A stretch of DNA of 64,000 nt. Source: Bacillota bacterium. Its GTDB lineage: Bacteria; Bacillota; Bacilli; Paenibacillales; NBRC-103111. Numbering within the stretch: the stretch's first letter is position 1; each line of letters begins with the position of its first letter. A program made the position numbers and the translations under genes. Shown piece by piece: positions 25,731-34,190 of this stretch. The notes beneath the pieces were generated by a model. The model was given only the letters and a program-made list of their open reading frames with translations, was not told the origin of the DNA and made no database searches. Location: NCBI GenBank assembly GCA_023386955.1, contig JAEWIS010000043.1, positions 36,060-100,059 on the forward strand, read 5' to 3'.

Positions 25731-26891
25731 ATGAAATCAATATTTGTTGAAAATCGGTTACGTTCAGCGAAAATGGGAGTGGCAGCACTGTTATTGTTCA
25801 CCTGGCTGCCCGCCTGCGGCACCTCAAGCAAGGAAACGCCGCAGGCCGCTCCAACAGTATCCCCTTCTGCTGCCGCAACGGCTGCCATTAGTGCCCAGCC
25901 CTCCCCTGCCGCTCCTGCCACTGTAACCTTCACCGACTCAGTTGGGCGGAAGGTAGAGCTTCCCAGTTCTATTGAACGGATTGCGCCCTCCGGACAATTA
26001 GCCCAAATGGTGCTGTTTGCCCTGGCACCGGACAAGCTGGTGGGGTTGTCCAACAAGTGGAACGGCGATGCAGGGGCTTTTATGGATGACAAATATCTCA
26101 AGCTGCCGGTGTTCGGCCAGTTCTACGGCTCCGGCAATCTGAACAAGGAAGCGCTGGCCGCCGCCAAACCCCAGGTGATTATCGACATCGGCGAGAAAAA
26201 GAGCAGCATTGTGGAGGACATGGACGGCGTGCAGAAGCAGTTGGGCATCCCCACTATTTTTGTAGAGGCCACACTTTCGACCATGTCCACTGCTTATGAT
26301 ACCTTGGGCAAGATACTCGGAATGCCTCAGGAAGCCAAAACACTCTCCGATTACACCAAGGAAATATACACCACCACCACCGACACCATGAAGAAAATCG
26401 GTGATAAAAAAGTCAAGGTTCTGTACAGCCTGGGAGACACAGGCACCAATGTGATTGCCAAGGGCTCCTTCCATTCCGAGGTCCTGGATCTGATGGCTGA
26501 CAATGCGGCAGTGGTGGATAATCCCTCCGGCAAAGGCACGGGCAACGAGGTGTCCCTGGAACAGATTGTCCAATGGAAGCCCGATGTGATATTGTTCGCC
26601 CCCAACAGCATGTACGGCAAAGCCTCCTCCGACCCCACCTGGAAAACCATGAAGGCCATCTCCGGCGGCAAATTCTACGAGGTTCCCGCCAATCCCTTCA
26701 ATTGGCTGGGCTCCCCTCCCTCCATAAACCGATATATGGGCATGATTTGGCTATCGGAGCTATTGTACCCGGATGTCTTTTCTTATGATATGAAAAAAGA
26801 AGTCAGCCGCTTCTATACGCTCTTCTACCACAGCAAGCCGTTGACAGACGAGCAGTACACAAGTTTAACCGGAAGGGCCATTCGCAAATAG
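25731..26891 (+). CDS. Metal-chelate ABC transporter substrate-binding lipoprotein (FecB/BtuF-like)
   Basis: 386 aa from ATG 25731, which follows AAGGAG; the upstream in-frame start at 25695 has no site. Lipobox L-P-A-C places the lipidated Cys at residue 29, followed by a Pro/Ala/Ser linker and a two-lobed helical-backbone binding fold (motif S-x-E-R-I-A-P and a final N-W-L-G-S-P-P). It delivers ligand to the FecCD permease and ATPase encoded upstream. The W-L-G-S-P-P-S motif recalls binding proteins for iron or metallo-complexes in clostridia. Confidence 0.87.
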   Translation: MKSIFVENRLRSAKMGVAALLLFTWLPACGTSSKETPQAAPTVSPSAAATAAISAQPSPAAPATVTFTDSVGRKVELPSSIERIAPSGQLAQMVLFALAPDKLVGLSNKWNGDAGAFMDDKYLKLPVFGQFYGSGNLNKEALAAAKPQVIIDIGEKKSSIVEDMDGVQKQLGIPTIFVEATLSTMSTAYDTLGKILGMPQEAKTLSDYTKEIYTTTTDTMKKIGDKKVKVLYSLGDTGTNVIAKGSFHSEVLDLMADNAAVVDNPSGKGTGNEVSLEQIVQWKPDVILFAPNSMYGKASSDPTWKTMKAISGGKFYEVPANPFNWLGSPPSINRYMGMIWLSELLYPDVFSYDMKKEVSRFYTLFYHSKPLTDEQYTSLTGRAIRK

Positions 26892-26910
26892 GCAGCTTTT
26901 GTGCCAACTC

Positions 26911-26955
26911 AAAAAGCAGTCCTTTCCGCCGTAGACGGAATGGGCTGCTTGTGTT
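26911..26955. terminator. Bidirectional terminator-like hairpin between binding protein and TetR genes
   Basis: An outer stem AAGCAGTCC/GGGCTGCTT and an inner stem TTCCG/CGGAA form one long hairpin in the 105-bp convergent gap. Confidence 0.6.
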
Positions 26956-26996
26956 AACCCTTGAGCCTACGCTCTTGCCGGTAGTGACAGTGCACC

Positions 26997-27554
26997 TCAA
27001 AGATTCTTCTCCAGCAATGCTCCTACTCGTTGAGCCATAAAATCAGGTGGGTGTGGTCTTCCATTTTTGATCCACCATTCCACTACTCCTACGATAGCCG
27101 CTCCCAAAAATTGAATATCGACCTCTTCACCCTTCGGTAATCCTGATTTCCCCCCCAAAGAAATATCGTTTTCTTTCATTGTTAGCTTCTCGAGGAAAAA
27201 TTCCAGGAGCCGATTGCGGAAAAAAGGCCCTCCTTTACTCGTCAATATGGCAGAAAAAAACAAAGAATGACTCTCCAAATATTCGAACCATAGTCCCCCC
27301 ATACTCCTATAATCCATCTTATCCTCGGCCAGATCACAGAGCTCCTGCATCTCATGAATATGTTCTTCGATGAGCTTATCCAGAAGATCAAACTTATCCA
27401 TATAATGAAGATAGATTGTTCTTCGGCTCACGTCTGCCCTTTCCGAGATGTCTTGTATCGTAATCTGATCAAAATCCTTTTCCATCATTAATTCAATAAC
27501 TGCCGTTTTTATAGCATGCTGCGATTTGCGTATCCTTCGATCGAGCTTCAGCAC
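26997..27554 (-). CDS. TetR-family transcriptional regulator
   Basis: 185 aa. Residues 10-57 are a TetR DNA-binding domain (I-Q-D-I-S-E-R-A-D-V-S-R-R-T-I-Y-L-H-Y). The C-terminal part fits the TetR_C domain of DhaS-like regulators (F-L-G-A-A-I-V-G-V-V-E-W-W). It is divergent from the NAD(P)-binding protein gene at 27730, its probable target. This pair has lower GC and weaker codon bias than its neighbours. Confidence 0.87.
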   Translation of the reverse strand: MLKLDRRIRKSQHAIKTAVIELMMEKDFDQITIQDISERADVSRRTIYLHYMDKFDLLDKLIEEHIHEMQELCDLAEDKMDYRSMGGLWFEYLESHSLFFSAILTSKGGPFFRNRLLEFFLEKLTMKENDISLGGKSGLPKGEEVDIQFLGAAIVGVVEWWIKNGRPHPPDFMAQRVGALLEKNL

Positions 27555-27729
27555 GTGTATATCACCCGCTTCCCCTTAGCTATTTCACAATAATCCAATA
27601 TGTGTGAACTAATACACGGAATCATCTTTTTTAATAATTGTAGATTTTCAATTGTCTGCTTACAATTATACATAGATGTTTCTTATTATACTAGTGTGCA
27701 TTATATTCAAAAATGAAGGGTAGGATTTT

Positions 27730-28416
27730 ATGAAAATTGCGGTAATAGGTGCAACCGGTGCAACAGGAACGAAAGTGGTAGAACGGGCACTTGAATTGGG
27801 ACATGAGGTTATAGCTGTGGCCCGCCGGCCGGAGCTCATTTCAGCTGCAGCACGCCTTACCTCCCGGAAGGGCGATGTCATGGACATTGATAGTGTGGCC
27901 AAAGCCATTGCCGGTGCAGAGGCAGTCATCACCTGCATCGGCCCAACCAGCACCTTCGCCCAGGGTGCCGGCAATTCGAAGGGAGTCCTGAATGCCGTTG
28001 CAGCGAACCTCTCCCCTGGTAGCGTTATGTCCTTAGGGATTCCAAATGTATTAGCAGCCTGTCAACGCGCCGGAGTGAAACGGTTAGTGATGCAAAGCGG
28101 AATTGGTCTGAGCGACGGGAAGGAATTATCTTTCAGTAACCGATTGACGTTAAGCGTGCACCGCCGCATCTTCACGAAGGCGGTCAAGGATAAGGCAATT
28201 GCGGAGAGTGAGGTGCAAAGGAGTAGTCTGGAATGGGTCATCGTACGACCACCGGGTATGAAAGAAGGCCCCGCGACACGAACCTACACCGCAGGACCAT
28301 GGGCACGGATCGCTGCATTCCAGCAGATTTCCTTCGCGGACTGCGCCGACAGTCTTGTTCGGGCGGCTGCCAGTGAACCGACATGGGTGAGGAAGATTGT
28401 GAATGTGGGCCGGTAA
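27730..28416 (+). CDS. NAD(P)-binding SDR-like oxidoreductase (NmrA/SDR_a5 type)
   Basis: 228 aa. N-terminal Rossmann motif G-A-T-G-A-T-G at residues 7-13 and the NAD(P)H-binding atypical SDR pattern (Q-S-G-I-G near residue 122, V-I-V-R-P-P-G near residue 171). No Tyr-x-x-x-Lys pair is seen, as usual for this group. Probably a quinone or NADPH-sensing reductase regulated by the divergent TetR; substrate unknown. Confidence 0.83.
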   Translation: MKIAVIGATGATGTKVVERALELGHEVIAVARRPELISAAARLTSRKGDVMDIDSVAKAIAGAEAVITCIGPTSTFAQGAGNSKGVLNAVAANLSPGSVMSLGIPNVLAACQRAGVKRLVMQSGIGLSDGKELSFSNRLTLSVHRRIFTKAVKDKAIAESEVQRSSLEWVIVRPPGMKEGPATRTYTAGPWARIAAFQQISFADCADSLVRAAASEPTWVRKIVNVGR

Positions 28417-28468
28417 CGATAACACTCCCAAAATCTGTACTAAGGCAAATGAACAAAAATGGAGATGC

Positions 28469-28513
28469 AAAAAGCAGTCCCCGCCGCCATCAACGGTAGG
28501 GACTGCTTTTTTG
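28469..28513. terminator. Bidirectional terminator
   Basis: AAAAAGCAGTCCC (28469-28481) pairs perfectly with GGGACTGCTTTTT (28499-28511) between the convergent SDR and threonyl-tRNA synthetase genes. Confidence 0.88.
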
Positions 28514-28522
28514 CGGCTAAAC

Positions 28523-30250
28523 TTATTTCCTGCCTGCGATATCCTGCCGGACCAGTCCGAGCAATTCCTCCAAGGCCATGCTCCCCAAATCCCCGGCTTC
28601 CCGCTTGCGGACGGCAACCACGGCCCCTTCCGCCTCCGCGTCCCCCACCACCAGCATGTACGGGACCTTTTCCATTTGAGCCTGGCGGATTTTGTAGCCC
28701 AGCTTCTCCCGGCGCAGATCCGCCTCTACCCGGATCCCCTCCTGCTGGAGAGCATCGCGCACCGACAGCGCATAATCCGCATGGGCATCCGACACCGCCA
28801 ATACCTTCACCTGCACCGGGGCCAGCCAAGCCGGGAATGCTCCTGCGTAATGTTCGGTCAGGATGCCCATAAACCGGTCGATGGAGCCGTACACCGCACG
28901 GTGGATCACCACCGGACAATGTTTGCCGCCATCCTCCCCCACATAGGACAGTCCGAACTTCTGCGGCATCTGAAAATCCAGCTGAATGGTGCCGCACTGC
29001 CAGCTCCTTTTCAGCGCATCCCGGATGTGGAAGTCGATTTTCGGTCCGTAAAAGGCTCCATCCCCTTCATTAGTCCGGTACGGTAGCCCTTCCTTCTCCA
29101 GAACATTGCGCAGCGCGTTCTCCGCCGCCTCCCACAGCTCCGGCGATCCCATGGAATCCTCCGGTCTGGTGGACAGCTCCACCTGGTAGGAGAAGCCGAA
29201 CACGCCATACACCTGCCCGATCAATGCAATCACCCGGGCAATCTCCTCTTCGATTTGCTCCGGCCGCACAAACAGATGAGCGTCATCCTGGCAGAAGGTG
29301 CGGACCCGCATCATCCCGTTTAAGGCGCCGGAAAATTCATGGCGGTGCACCTGGCCGAACTCGGCCAGCCGTATGGGCAGCTCCCGGTAGGAATGCTGGC
29401 TGTTTTTAAACACCAGCATATGGCCGGGGCAATTCATGGGCTTCAAAGCAAACGCATCCTCATCTACCTGAGTGAAATACATGTTGTCCTTGTAGTGGTC
29501 CCAATGGCCGGAATGCTCCCACAAACGCCGGTTCATCATTAAGGGAGAGCGCACCTCCCGGTAGCCCTGGCGGCTCTGGACATCACGCAGGAAGTTTTCC
29601 AGCTCCGAACGGACCACAAACCCATTAGGCAGATAAAAGGGCATCCCCGGCGCTTCCTCGGAAAACATAAACAGCTCCAGCTCCCTGCCCAGCTTCCGGT
29701 GGTCCCGCTTCTGCGCTTCCTCCAGCAGATGCAGATGCTCCTTCAGGTGGGCCTTCTTGGCGAAGGCAGTCCCGTACACCCGCTGCAGCATCCGGTTGTC
29801 GGCATCCCCCTGCCAATAAGCGCCTGCCGCATGAAGCAGCTTTACCGCCTTAATGCCGCCAGTGGACGAAAGCATTGCCCCCTCCTGAAAATCCAGAAAT
29901 TCCCACTGGGCATAAAGGGAAAGCTTGCCGTCCTCCTGCAGAGGCAAACCTGCCAACAGCTCCAGCTTATACGGCTCCCGGCGGAGCAGCAGGGCCGCAT
30001 CCTCCCGGCTGACCAGCCGGCTGGCAATGGGGCGGTCCTCCCGGATAATCCGCTCCATTTCCTTCTCCAATGCAGCAAGATCCTCGGCAACAAAGGGTTT
30101 TTCCACATCAAAATCGTAATAAAAGCCATCCTCGGTAACCGAGCCAACACCTAATTTCACCTGCTCCGCCCCGTACAGCTGCTTAACAGCCTGGGCCAGT
30201 ACATAAGCGGCAGTTTGGCGTATGATTGACAACATGTTATTATTTTCCAT
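28523..30250 (-). CDS. Threonyl-tRNA synthetase paralogue lacking TGS domain and editing residues
   Basis: 575 aa from ATG 30250 after GGAGG; usual ThrRS is about 640 aa. The N-terminal TGS domain is absent and the protein begins at the editing (N2) domain. There the H-S-x-A-H motif reads Q12-T-A-A-Y16 and the D-L-C-R-G-P-H motif reads D120-F-Q122-E-G-A-M126, so all four metal-like editing residues are replaced. The catalytic core is intact: zinc ligands in M-N-C-P-G-H, Q-D-D-A-H and V-I-H-R, and a C-terminal anticodon-binding domain. A T-box leader precedes it. It charges tRNA-Thr but probably cannot clear Ser-tRNA-Thr. Confidence 0.92.
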   Translation of the reverse strand: MENNNMLSIIRQTAAYVLAQAVKQLYGAEQVKLGVGSVTEDGFYYDFDVEKPFVAEDLAALEKEMERIIREDRPIASRLVSREDAALLLRREPYKLELLAGLPLQEDGKLSLYAQWEFLDFQEGAMLSSTGGIKAVKLLHAAGAYWQGDADNRMLQRVYGTAFAKKAHLKEHLHLLEEAQKRDHRKLGRELELFMFSEEAPGMPFYLPNGFVVRSELENFLRDVQSRQGYREVRSPLMMNRRLWEHSGHWDHYKDNMYFTQVDEDAFALKPMNCPGHMLVFKNSQHSYRELPIRLAEFGQVHRHEFSGALNGMMRVRTFCQDDAHLFVRPEQIEEEIARVIALIGQVYGVFGFSYQVELSTRPEDSMGSPELWEAAENALRNVLEKEGLPYRTNEGDGAFYGPKIDFHIRDALKRSWQCGTIQLDFQMPQKFGLSYVGEDGGKHCPVVIHRAVYGSIDRFMGILTEHYAGAFPAWLAPVQVKVLAVSDAHADYALSVRDALQQEGIRVEADLRREKLGYKIRQAQMEKVPYMLVVGDAEAEGAVVAVRKREAGDLGSMALEELLGLVRQDIAGRK

Positions 30251-30600
30251 ATTCGACTCCTCCAATTTTTCTTAGTGGATGAAAAATCAAAAAAACGCAC
30301 TGTCCCTAAAAGGGACGAGTGCGTTCAGCTCGTGGTTCCACCCTGGTTCAACCTGGCCCGCGTCAGCTTCCATACGGGGAAGCCGGTGCAGAATTCAGGT
30401 CCTTGAAGGAGTCCGTTAACGGAAGACCGGCCGGTACCGGATACTGCCGCAGCCACAGAGGCCCGGGGTTCACCGGTACTGCTCCAAAGGGGTAACCTGC
30501 ACATCCGTTAGCCGGAGAAGCTTTCAGCCGGTGGCTTCTCTCTCTGAACGGCCCGTCAATGGCGGTCATGTCTTTGGTCAAGCGCATTGCAATATGAATT
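30251..30600 (-). ncRNA. T-box leader of the threonyl-tRNA synthetase gene
   Basis: The minus-strand leader carries the T-box core AGGGTGGAACCACGAG (complement of 30329-30344), an apical AGAGAG...GGCTG Stem I pattern, and a terminator (30289-30325; AACGCACT/AGTGCGTT with a nested GTCCC/GGGAC helix and T-run). An ACC threonine codon followed by CTTTGGAG (complement of 30491-30493) is the probable specifier. Uncharged tRNA-Thr would stabilise the antiterminator and allow transcription of the synthetase gene. Confidence 0.92.
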
Positions 30601-30606
30601 GAACTC

Positions 30607-30636
30607 ATATTACCAGCGCCCGACACCAAAAGTCAA
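30607..30636 (-). promoter_or_regulatory. Sigma-A promoter of the T-box/thrS transcript
   Basis: TTGACT (complement of 30631-30636) and TAATAT (complement of 30607-30612) are 18 bases apart, placing the start point near 30599, at the 5' end of the T-box leader. Confidence 0.7.
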
Positions 30637-30653
30637 GAGGCACTCTCCCCCAA

Positions 30654-31763
30654 TTAAGCCGGGTCCAGATATCCCTTCACCAGCCCAGGAGCAAGCGGCG
30701 CCGGACGGTCGCAGGAGGTTTGCAGCTGCACGTACTGTGCGCTATCGGCGCTTGTATGGAAAGCATGCATCAGCTCCAGCACATGCAAGGCCAGCTCTCC
30801 ATTGGCACGGTGGGTATCCCCGGTGATGAGGGACCGGGCCATATCCGCTACGGCAATCCCTCTGCTGTTCTCATCATAGGCATGAATCAGCGGAATCTCC
30901 AGCGCCTCCTTGCGTCCGGCAGGTTGCAGCAGAACAGGTCCGCCGAAGGTATTGGGATCGGGAACGTACAGGGTGCCTCCCGTTCCGTAAATTTCGATCC
31001 GCGGGAGCTTGCTGCTCCAGACGTCAAAGCTGGTAATCATGGTGGCAACGGCACCGTTTTGGTAGAGGATGGCTCCAGCTACATGGGTAGGGACCTCCAC
31101 CGGGATCTTTTGGCCAAACTTAGGCGCACTTGTAATGGTCCGCTCTTCATACGCCGAGGCGGTCATGCCGCAAACGGTCTTCGCCGGTCCCAACAAAGAA
31201 GCCAGCGCTGTCAGATAATACGGTCCCATATCGAACATCGGACCGCCGCCGCCCTGGTAATAGAACTCCGGCGCAGGATGCCAGCTCTCATGGCCGTGGC
31301 AGGCCATAAAGGCCGTTGCCGCCACCGGTCTGCCGATGTATCCGTCGTCGATGAGCTTGCGACAGAGCTGCAGTCCGGCGCCCAGGAAGGTATCCGGAGC
31401 GCAGCCCAGCATCAGCCCCTTCTCCTTGGCCAGCTGCACCAAAGCCTTCCCTTCCTCAAGAGACAGAGTAAGCGGCTTCTCCACGTATACATGCTTGCCG
31501 GCCAGAAGCGCCTGTTTGGACACCTCGTAATGGTGCTTGGGCGTGGTCAGATTGACCACGATTTGGATATCCTCCCGGGCCAGCAACTCGCTGGTGCCAA
31601 GTACATGGGGAATGCCATACTGCTCCGCGGCGGCGGCAGCCCTGTCCAAATCCAGGTCGGAGCAAGCCACCACCCGGGTATTGGCGAAGGTTTGGGTCAA
31701 GTTGGTGAGATAGATGCCGCTGATGTTGCCGCAGCCAATAATACCGATGTTTATCTTGTCCAT
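30654..31763 (-). CDS. Gfo/Idh/MocA-family oxidoreductase
   Basis: 369 aa from ATG 31763, eight bases after GGAGAG. N-terminal dinucleotide-binding motif G-I-I-G-C-G-N-I-S-G and the conserved E-K-P-L motif at about residue 95, which carries the catalytic Lys of the family, followed by the C-terminal beta-sheet domain with G-G-G-P-M-F-D-M-G. It probably oxidises or reduces a sugar or inositol derivative. It overlaps the ThuA gene by 13 bp in one operon. Confidence 0.9.
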   Translation of the reverse strand: MDKINIGIIGCGNISGIYLTNLTQTFANTRVVACSDLDLDRAAAAAEQYGIPHVLGTSELLAREDIQIVVNLTTPKHHYEVSKQALLAGKHVYVEKPLTLSLEEGKALVQLAKEKGLMLGCAPDTFLGAGLQLCRKLIDDGYIGRPVAATAFMACHGHESWHPAPEFYYQGGGGPMFDMGPYYLTALASLLGPAKTVCGMTASAYEERTITSAPKFGQKIPVEVPTHVAGAILYQNGAVATMITSFDVWSSKLPRIEIYGTGGTLYVPDPNTFGGPVLLQPAGRKEALEIPLIHAYDENSRGIAVADMARSLITGDTHRANGELALHVLELMHAFHTSADSAQYVQLQTSCDRPAPLAPGLVKGYLDPA

Positions 31764-32446
31764 GTTTGCTCTCCTTCCCCCCTCCGGGCTGCCCACAAGA
31801 AGCCGCGGCGCATGAATTCCCTGGCTTCGGGAATATCAAACACATCCGCATGGTGACCCAAGGCATTGTAGAAAACCTTGCCCTTGCCCCAACGTTTGGT
31901 ATATACCACTGGCATCACAATGCTGCCATTGGCGGAATGGGCCCCCTCCGTTACCGGAAATGTAGTGGTAGCCAGCACCTGTACCGCCGGGTCCACATGC
32001 AGGTAATATTGCTCGGATACGACTGTAAAATCCTTGATACCCTCTACAATCGGGCTGGAGGAGGAAGCCACTATGTTCACCCGGTATTCCACTCCGTCGT
32101 TCAACGGATGGGCTACCCATTGGGACCCGGTCATAAATTGCCATTCTGTGCTGGAGCGGAAGGCGTCACACATCCCGCCGTGGCAGCCTGCCAGACCCAC
32201 GCCGGATTCCACTGCCTTCATCACCGGCTCCAGCTGCTCCTTTTTGATTTCACCCATGGTCCAGACGGGTACAATCAAATCCAGACCCAGCAGCTTTTCC
32301 TGGTCAAGGAAGCTGTCCAGTGTATCGGAAATCTCCACCTGGAATCCTTCCTGCTCCAATATATCCGCAAAAATCCGGGAAACCTGATCAGGCTCATGCC
32401 CGTCCCAGCCACCTTTTACAATTAACGCCTGCTTTATCTGTGTCAT
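31751..32446 (-). CDS. ThuA-like domain protein
   Basis: 231 aa covering one ThuA/trehalose-utilisation domain (class I glutamine-amidotransferase-like fold, with G-x-G-L-A-G-C-H-G-G near residue 85 and the end L-G-H-H-A-D-V-F). ThuA-type genes are commonly paired with Gfo/Idh oxidoreductases in Paenibacillus sugar loci, as here. Exact activity is unknown. Divergent from an AraC regulator gene. Confidence 0.85.
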   Translation of the reverse strand: MTQIKQALIVKGGWDGHEPDQVSRIFADILEQEGFQVEISDTLDSFLDQEKLLGLDLIVPVWTMGEIKKEQLEPVMKAVESGVGLAGCHGGMCDAFRSSTEWQFMTGSQWVAHPLNDGVEYRVNIVASSSSPIVEGIKDFTVVSEQYYLHVDPAVQVLATTTFPVTEGAHSANGSIVMPVVYTKRWGKGKVFYNALGHHADVFDIPEAREFMRRGFLWAARRGEGEQTWTR

Positions 32447-32610
32447 CCTCAGTTCGCCATCCTTTCTGCCTCGTGCAGATCAGTTGATTCGCTTTCATTG
32501 TACGCCCCAGCCAGTTGGTTTTCTCGCCATTTTCATTGAGGATATGGACATTTTTTGCTATATTTATCACATTAGCGAGTTAACATAAAACCAGGCAAAG
32601 GGGCAACAGC

Positions 32611-33459
32611 ATGAGAGCTTTTCACGAGAACAGGCAGTACCGGACCAATCTCCGCTTCCAATCCTTTGTGACACGCAATATCCATTTTCTGGCTCACTGG
32701 CATCAAGAGGTCGAGTTGGTTTATGTCAAGGAAGGTGCCATCTGGATGGGCATAAACCGCGAGGTGCGCAGGCTGGAGCAAGGGGATTTTGCCTTTTGCG
32801 CAAGCGGGGACATCCATTTCTATGACAGTAAGGAGGAACCCTCCGCCCTTCTTATCCAGATCTTTCATCCCGGACTCATCGGATTGCCGGGAGGCTGGCC
32901 CCAGGATGTGCGGCTCGTTTCCCCTTTTTTGACCAGAAGCTCCGGGGCCCGTTCACCTGAGGATTATTGCACCCTTGCCCCTTCCATAGAGTCGTTTATG
33001 AACCGTGCCCAGGAGGAATGGCAGCAGGCAGGTCCCTGCCATGAGCAGATCATTACCGGCATCCTGCACGAAATGTGCGGTTATGCCGTTCGCCATATGG
33101 AGCTGGAGCCGGCGGATGAGGGCAATGCCAAACGGCGGGTGGCCAATATGCGGGTGATGCAGCGGGTGCTGGATTTCCTGGAGCAGGGTTATGCCGGGGA
33201 TATTACCATGGAGCAGGCGGCCCAAGCCGCGCAGATGAGCCCCTTCTATTTCTCCCGGTTCTTCCGGGGGATGACGGGCATGAGCTTTCCCGCCTATCTG
33301 AACTCCATCCGCGTCAGTCGGGCGGAGGAATTGATCCGCAGCACTAACCGGACGATGCTGGACATTGCGCTGGAATGCGGCTTCAGCAATGTGCGCACCT
33401 TCAATCGTGTGTTCCGTCAGTTCCATGGAATCCCGCCCACCCGGCTGCGGCAGGGCTGA
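32611..33459 (+). CDS. AraC-family transcriptional regulator with cupin sensor
   Basis: 282 aa. The N-terminal 100 residues form an AraC-type cupin (H-W-H-Q-E-V-E-L-V-Y-V-K-E-G), and residues 180-280 the double helix-turn-helix (S-P-F-Y-F-S-R-F-F-R and the closing F-N-R-V-F-R-Q-F-H-G). The divergent ThuA-Gfo/Idh operon is the probable target, from the 164-bp shared spacer. Confidence 0.88.
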   Translation: MRAFHENRQYRTNLRFQSFVTRNIHFLAHWHQEVELVYVKEGAIWMGINREVRRLEQGDFAFCASGDIHFYDSKEEPSALLIQIFHPGLIGLPGGWPQDVRLVSPFLTRSSGARSPEDYCTLAPSIESFMNRAQEEWQQAGPCHEQIITGILHEMCGYAVRHMELEPADEGNAKRRVANMRVMQRVLDFLEQGYAGDITMEQAAQAAQMSPFYFSRFFRGMTGMSFPAYLNSIRVSRAEELIRSTNRTMLDIALECGFSNVRTFNRVFRQFHGIPPTRLRQG

Positions 33460-33509
33460 TCCTGAGCACAATAACGTTGCTTCACTTCATCCATATGGAG
33501 GTTACCCAC

Positions 33510-34190
33510 ATGAAAAATCTGCTTGTGGCGGATGATGACGCCAATATCCGGACGCTGCTCCGGTATGTTTTGACCAAGGAGGGGTACCGGGTCCTGGAAG
33601 CCCGCGACGGCTTGGAGGCCATCCGGCTGCTGGAGGAAACGGCCGTGGACCTGGCCGTTATCGATATTATGATGCCCGGCGCCGACGGTTATGAGCTATG
33701 CGCCTGGATCCGGCAGCATGCGGATATTCCGGTGATTATGCTCACCGCCCGGGACCAGCTGGAGGATAAGGAAAAGGGCTATGACCGGGGGACCGACGAC
33801 TATTTGACCAAACCCTTCGAGCCTGCGGAGCTGGTGTTCCGGGTGAAGGCGTTATTCAGACGTTATACCCGTACGGCCAGTGACCGGCTCCGGTTGAACC
33901 GGATCGCCATCGACCGGCAGAATGTAGAGGTTACTGATGGCGAAACGGAATTTTTCCTGCCGCTGAAGGAATTTGAGCTCCTGTCCCAGCTGGCCCAATT
34001 TCCCGGACGCCTCTTCTCCCGGGACGAGCTGATTACGCTGGTGTGGGGAGCGGATTACCAGGGGGATGACCGGACCGTGGATGTGCATATCAAGAGGCTG
34101 CGGCAGCGTTTTGCAGACTACACCGCAGATTTCACCATCAAGACGGTTCGTGGCATCGGCTACAAGCTGGAATTGGGGGACAACGGATGA
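33510..34190 (+). CDS. hssR: HssR-like OmpR-family response regulator
   Basis: 226 aa from ATG 33510 after GGAGG. Receiver domain with acidic pair D-D-D near the start, phospho-acceptor Asp in V-I-D-I-M-M-P-G near residue 52, Thr in M-L-T-A-R and Lys in L-T-K-P-F; then an OmpR winged helix with D-R-T-V-D-V-H-I-K-R-L-R. Sequence resemblance to staphylococcal HssR is strong, and the kinase and exporter genes downstream match HssS and HrtBA. It overlaps the kinase gene by 4 bp. Confidence 0.82.
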   Translation: MKNLLVADDDANIRTLLRYVLTKEGYRVLEARDGLEAIRLLEETAVDLAVIDIMMPGADGYELCAWIRQHADIPVIMLTARDQLEDKEKGYDRGTDDYLTKPFEPAELVFRVKALFRRYTRTASDRLRLNRIAIDRQNVEVTDGETEFFLPLKEFELLSQLAQFPGRLFSRDELITLVWGADYQGDDRTVDVHIKRLRQRFADYTADFTIKTVRGIGYKLELGDNG

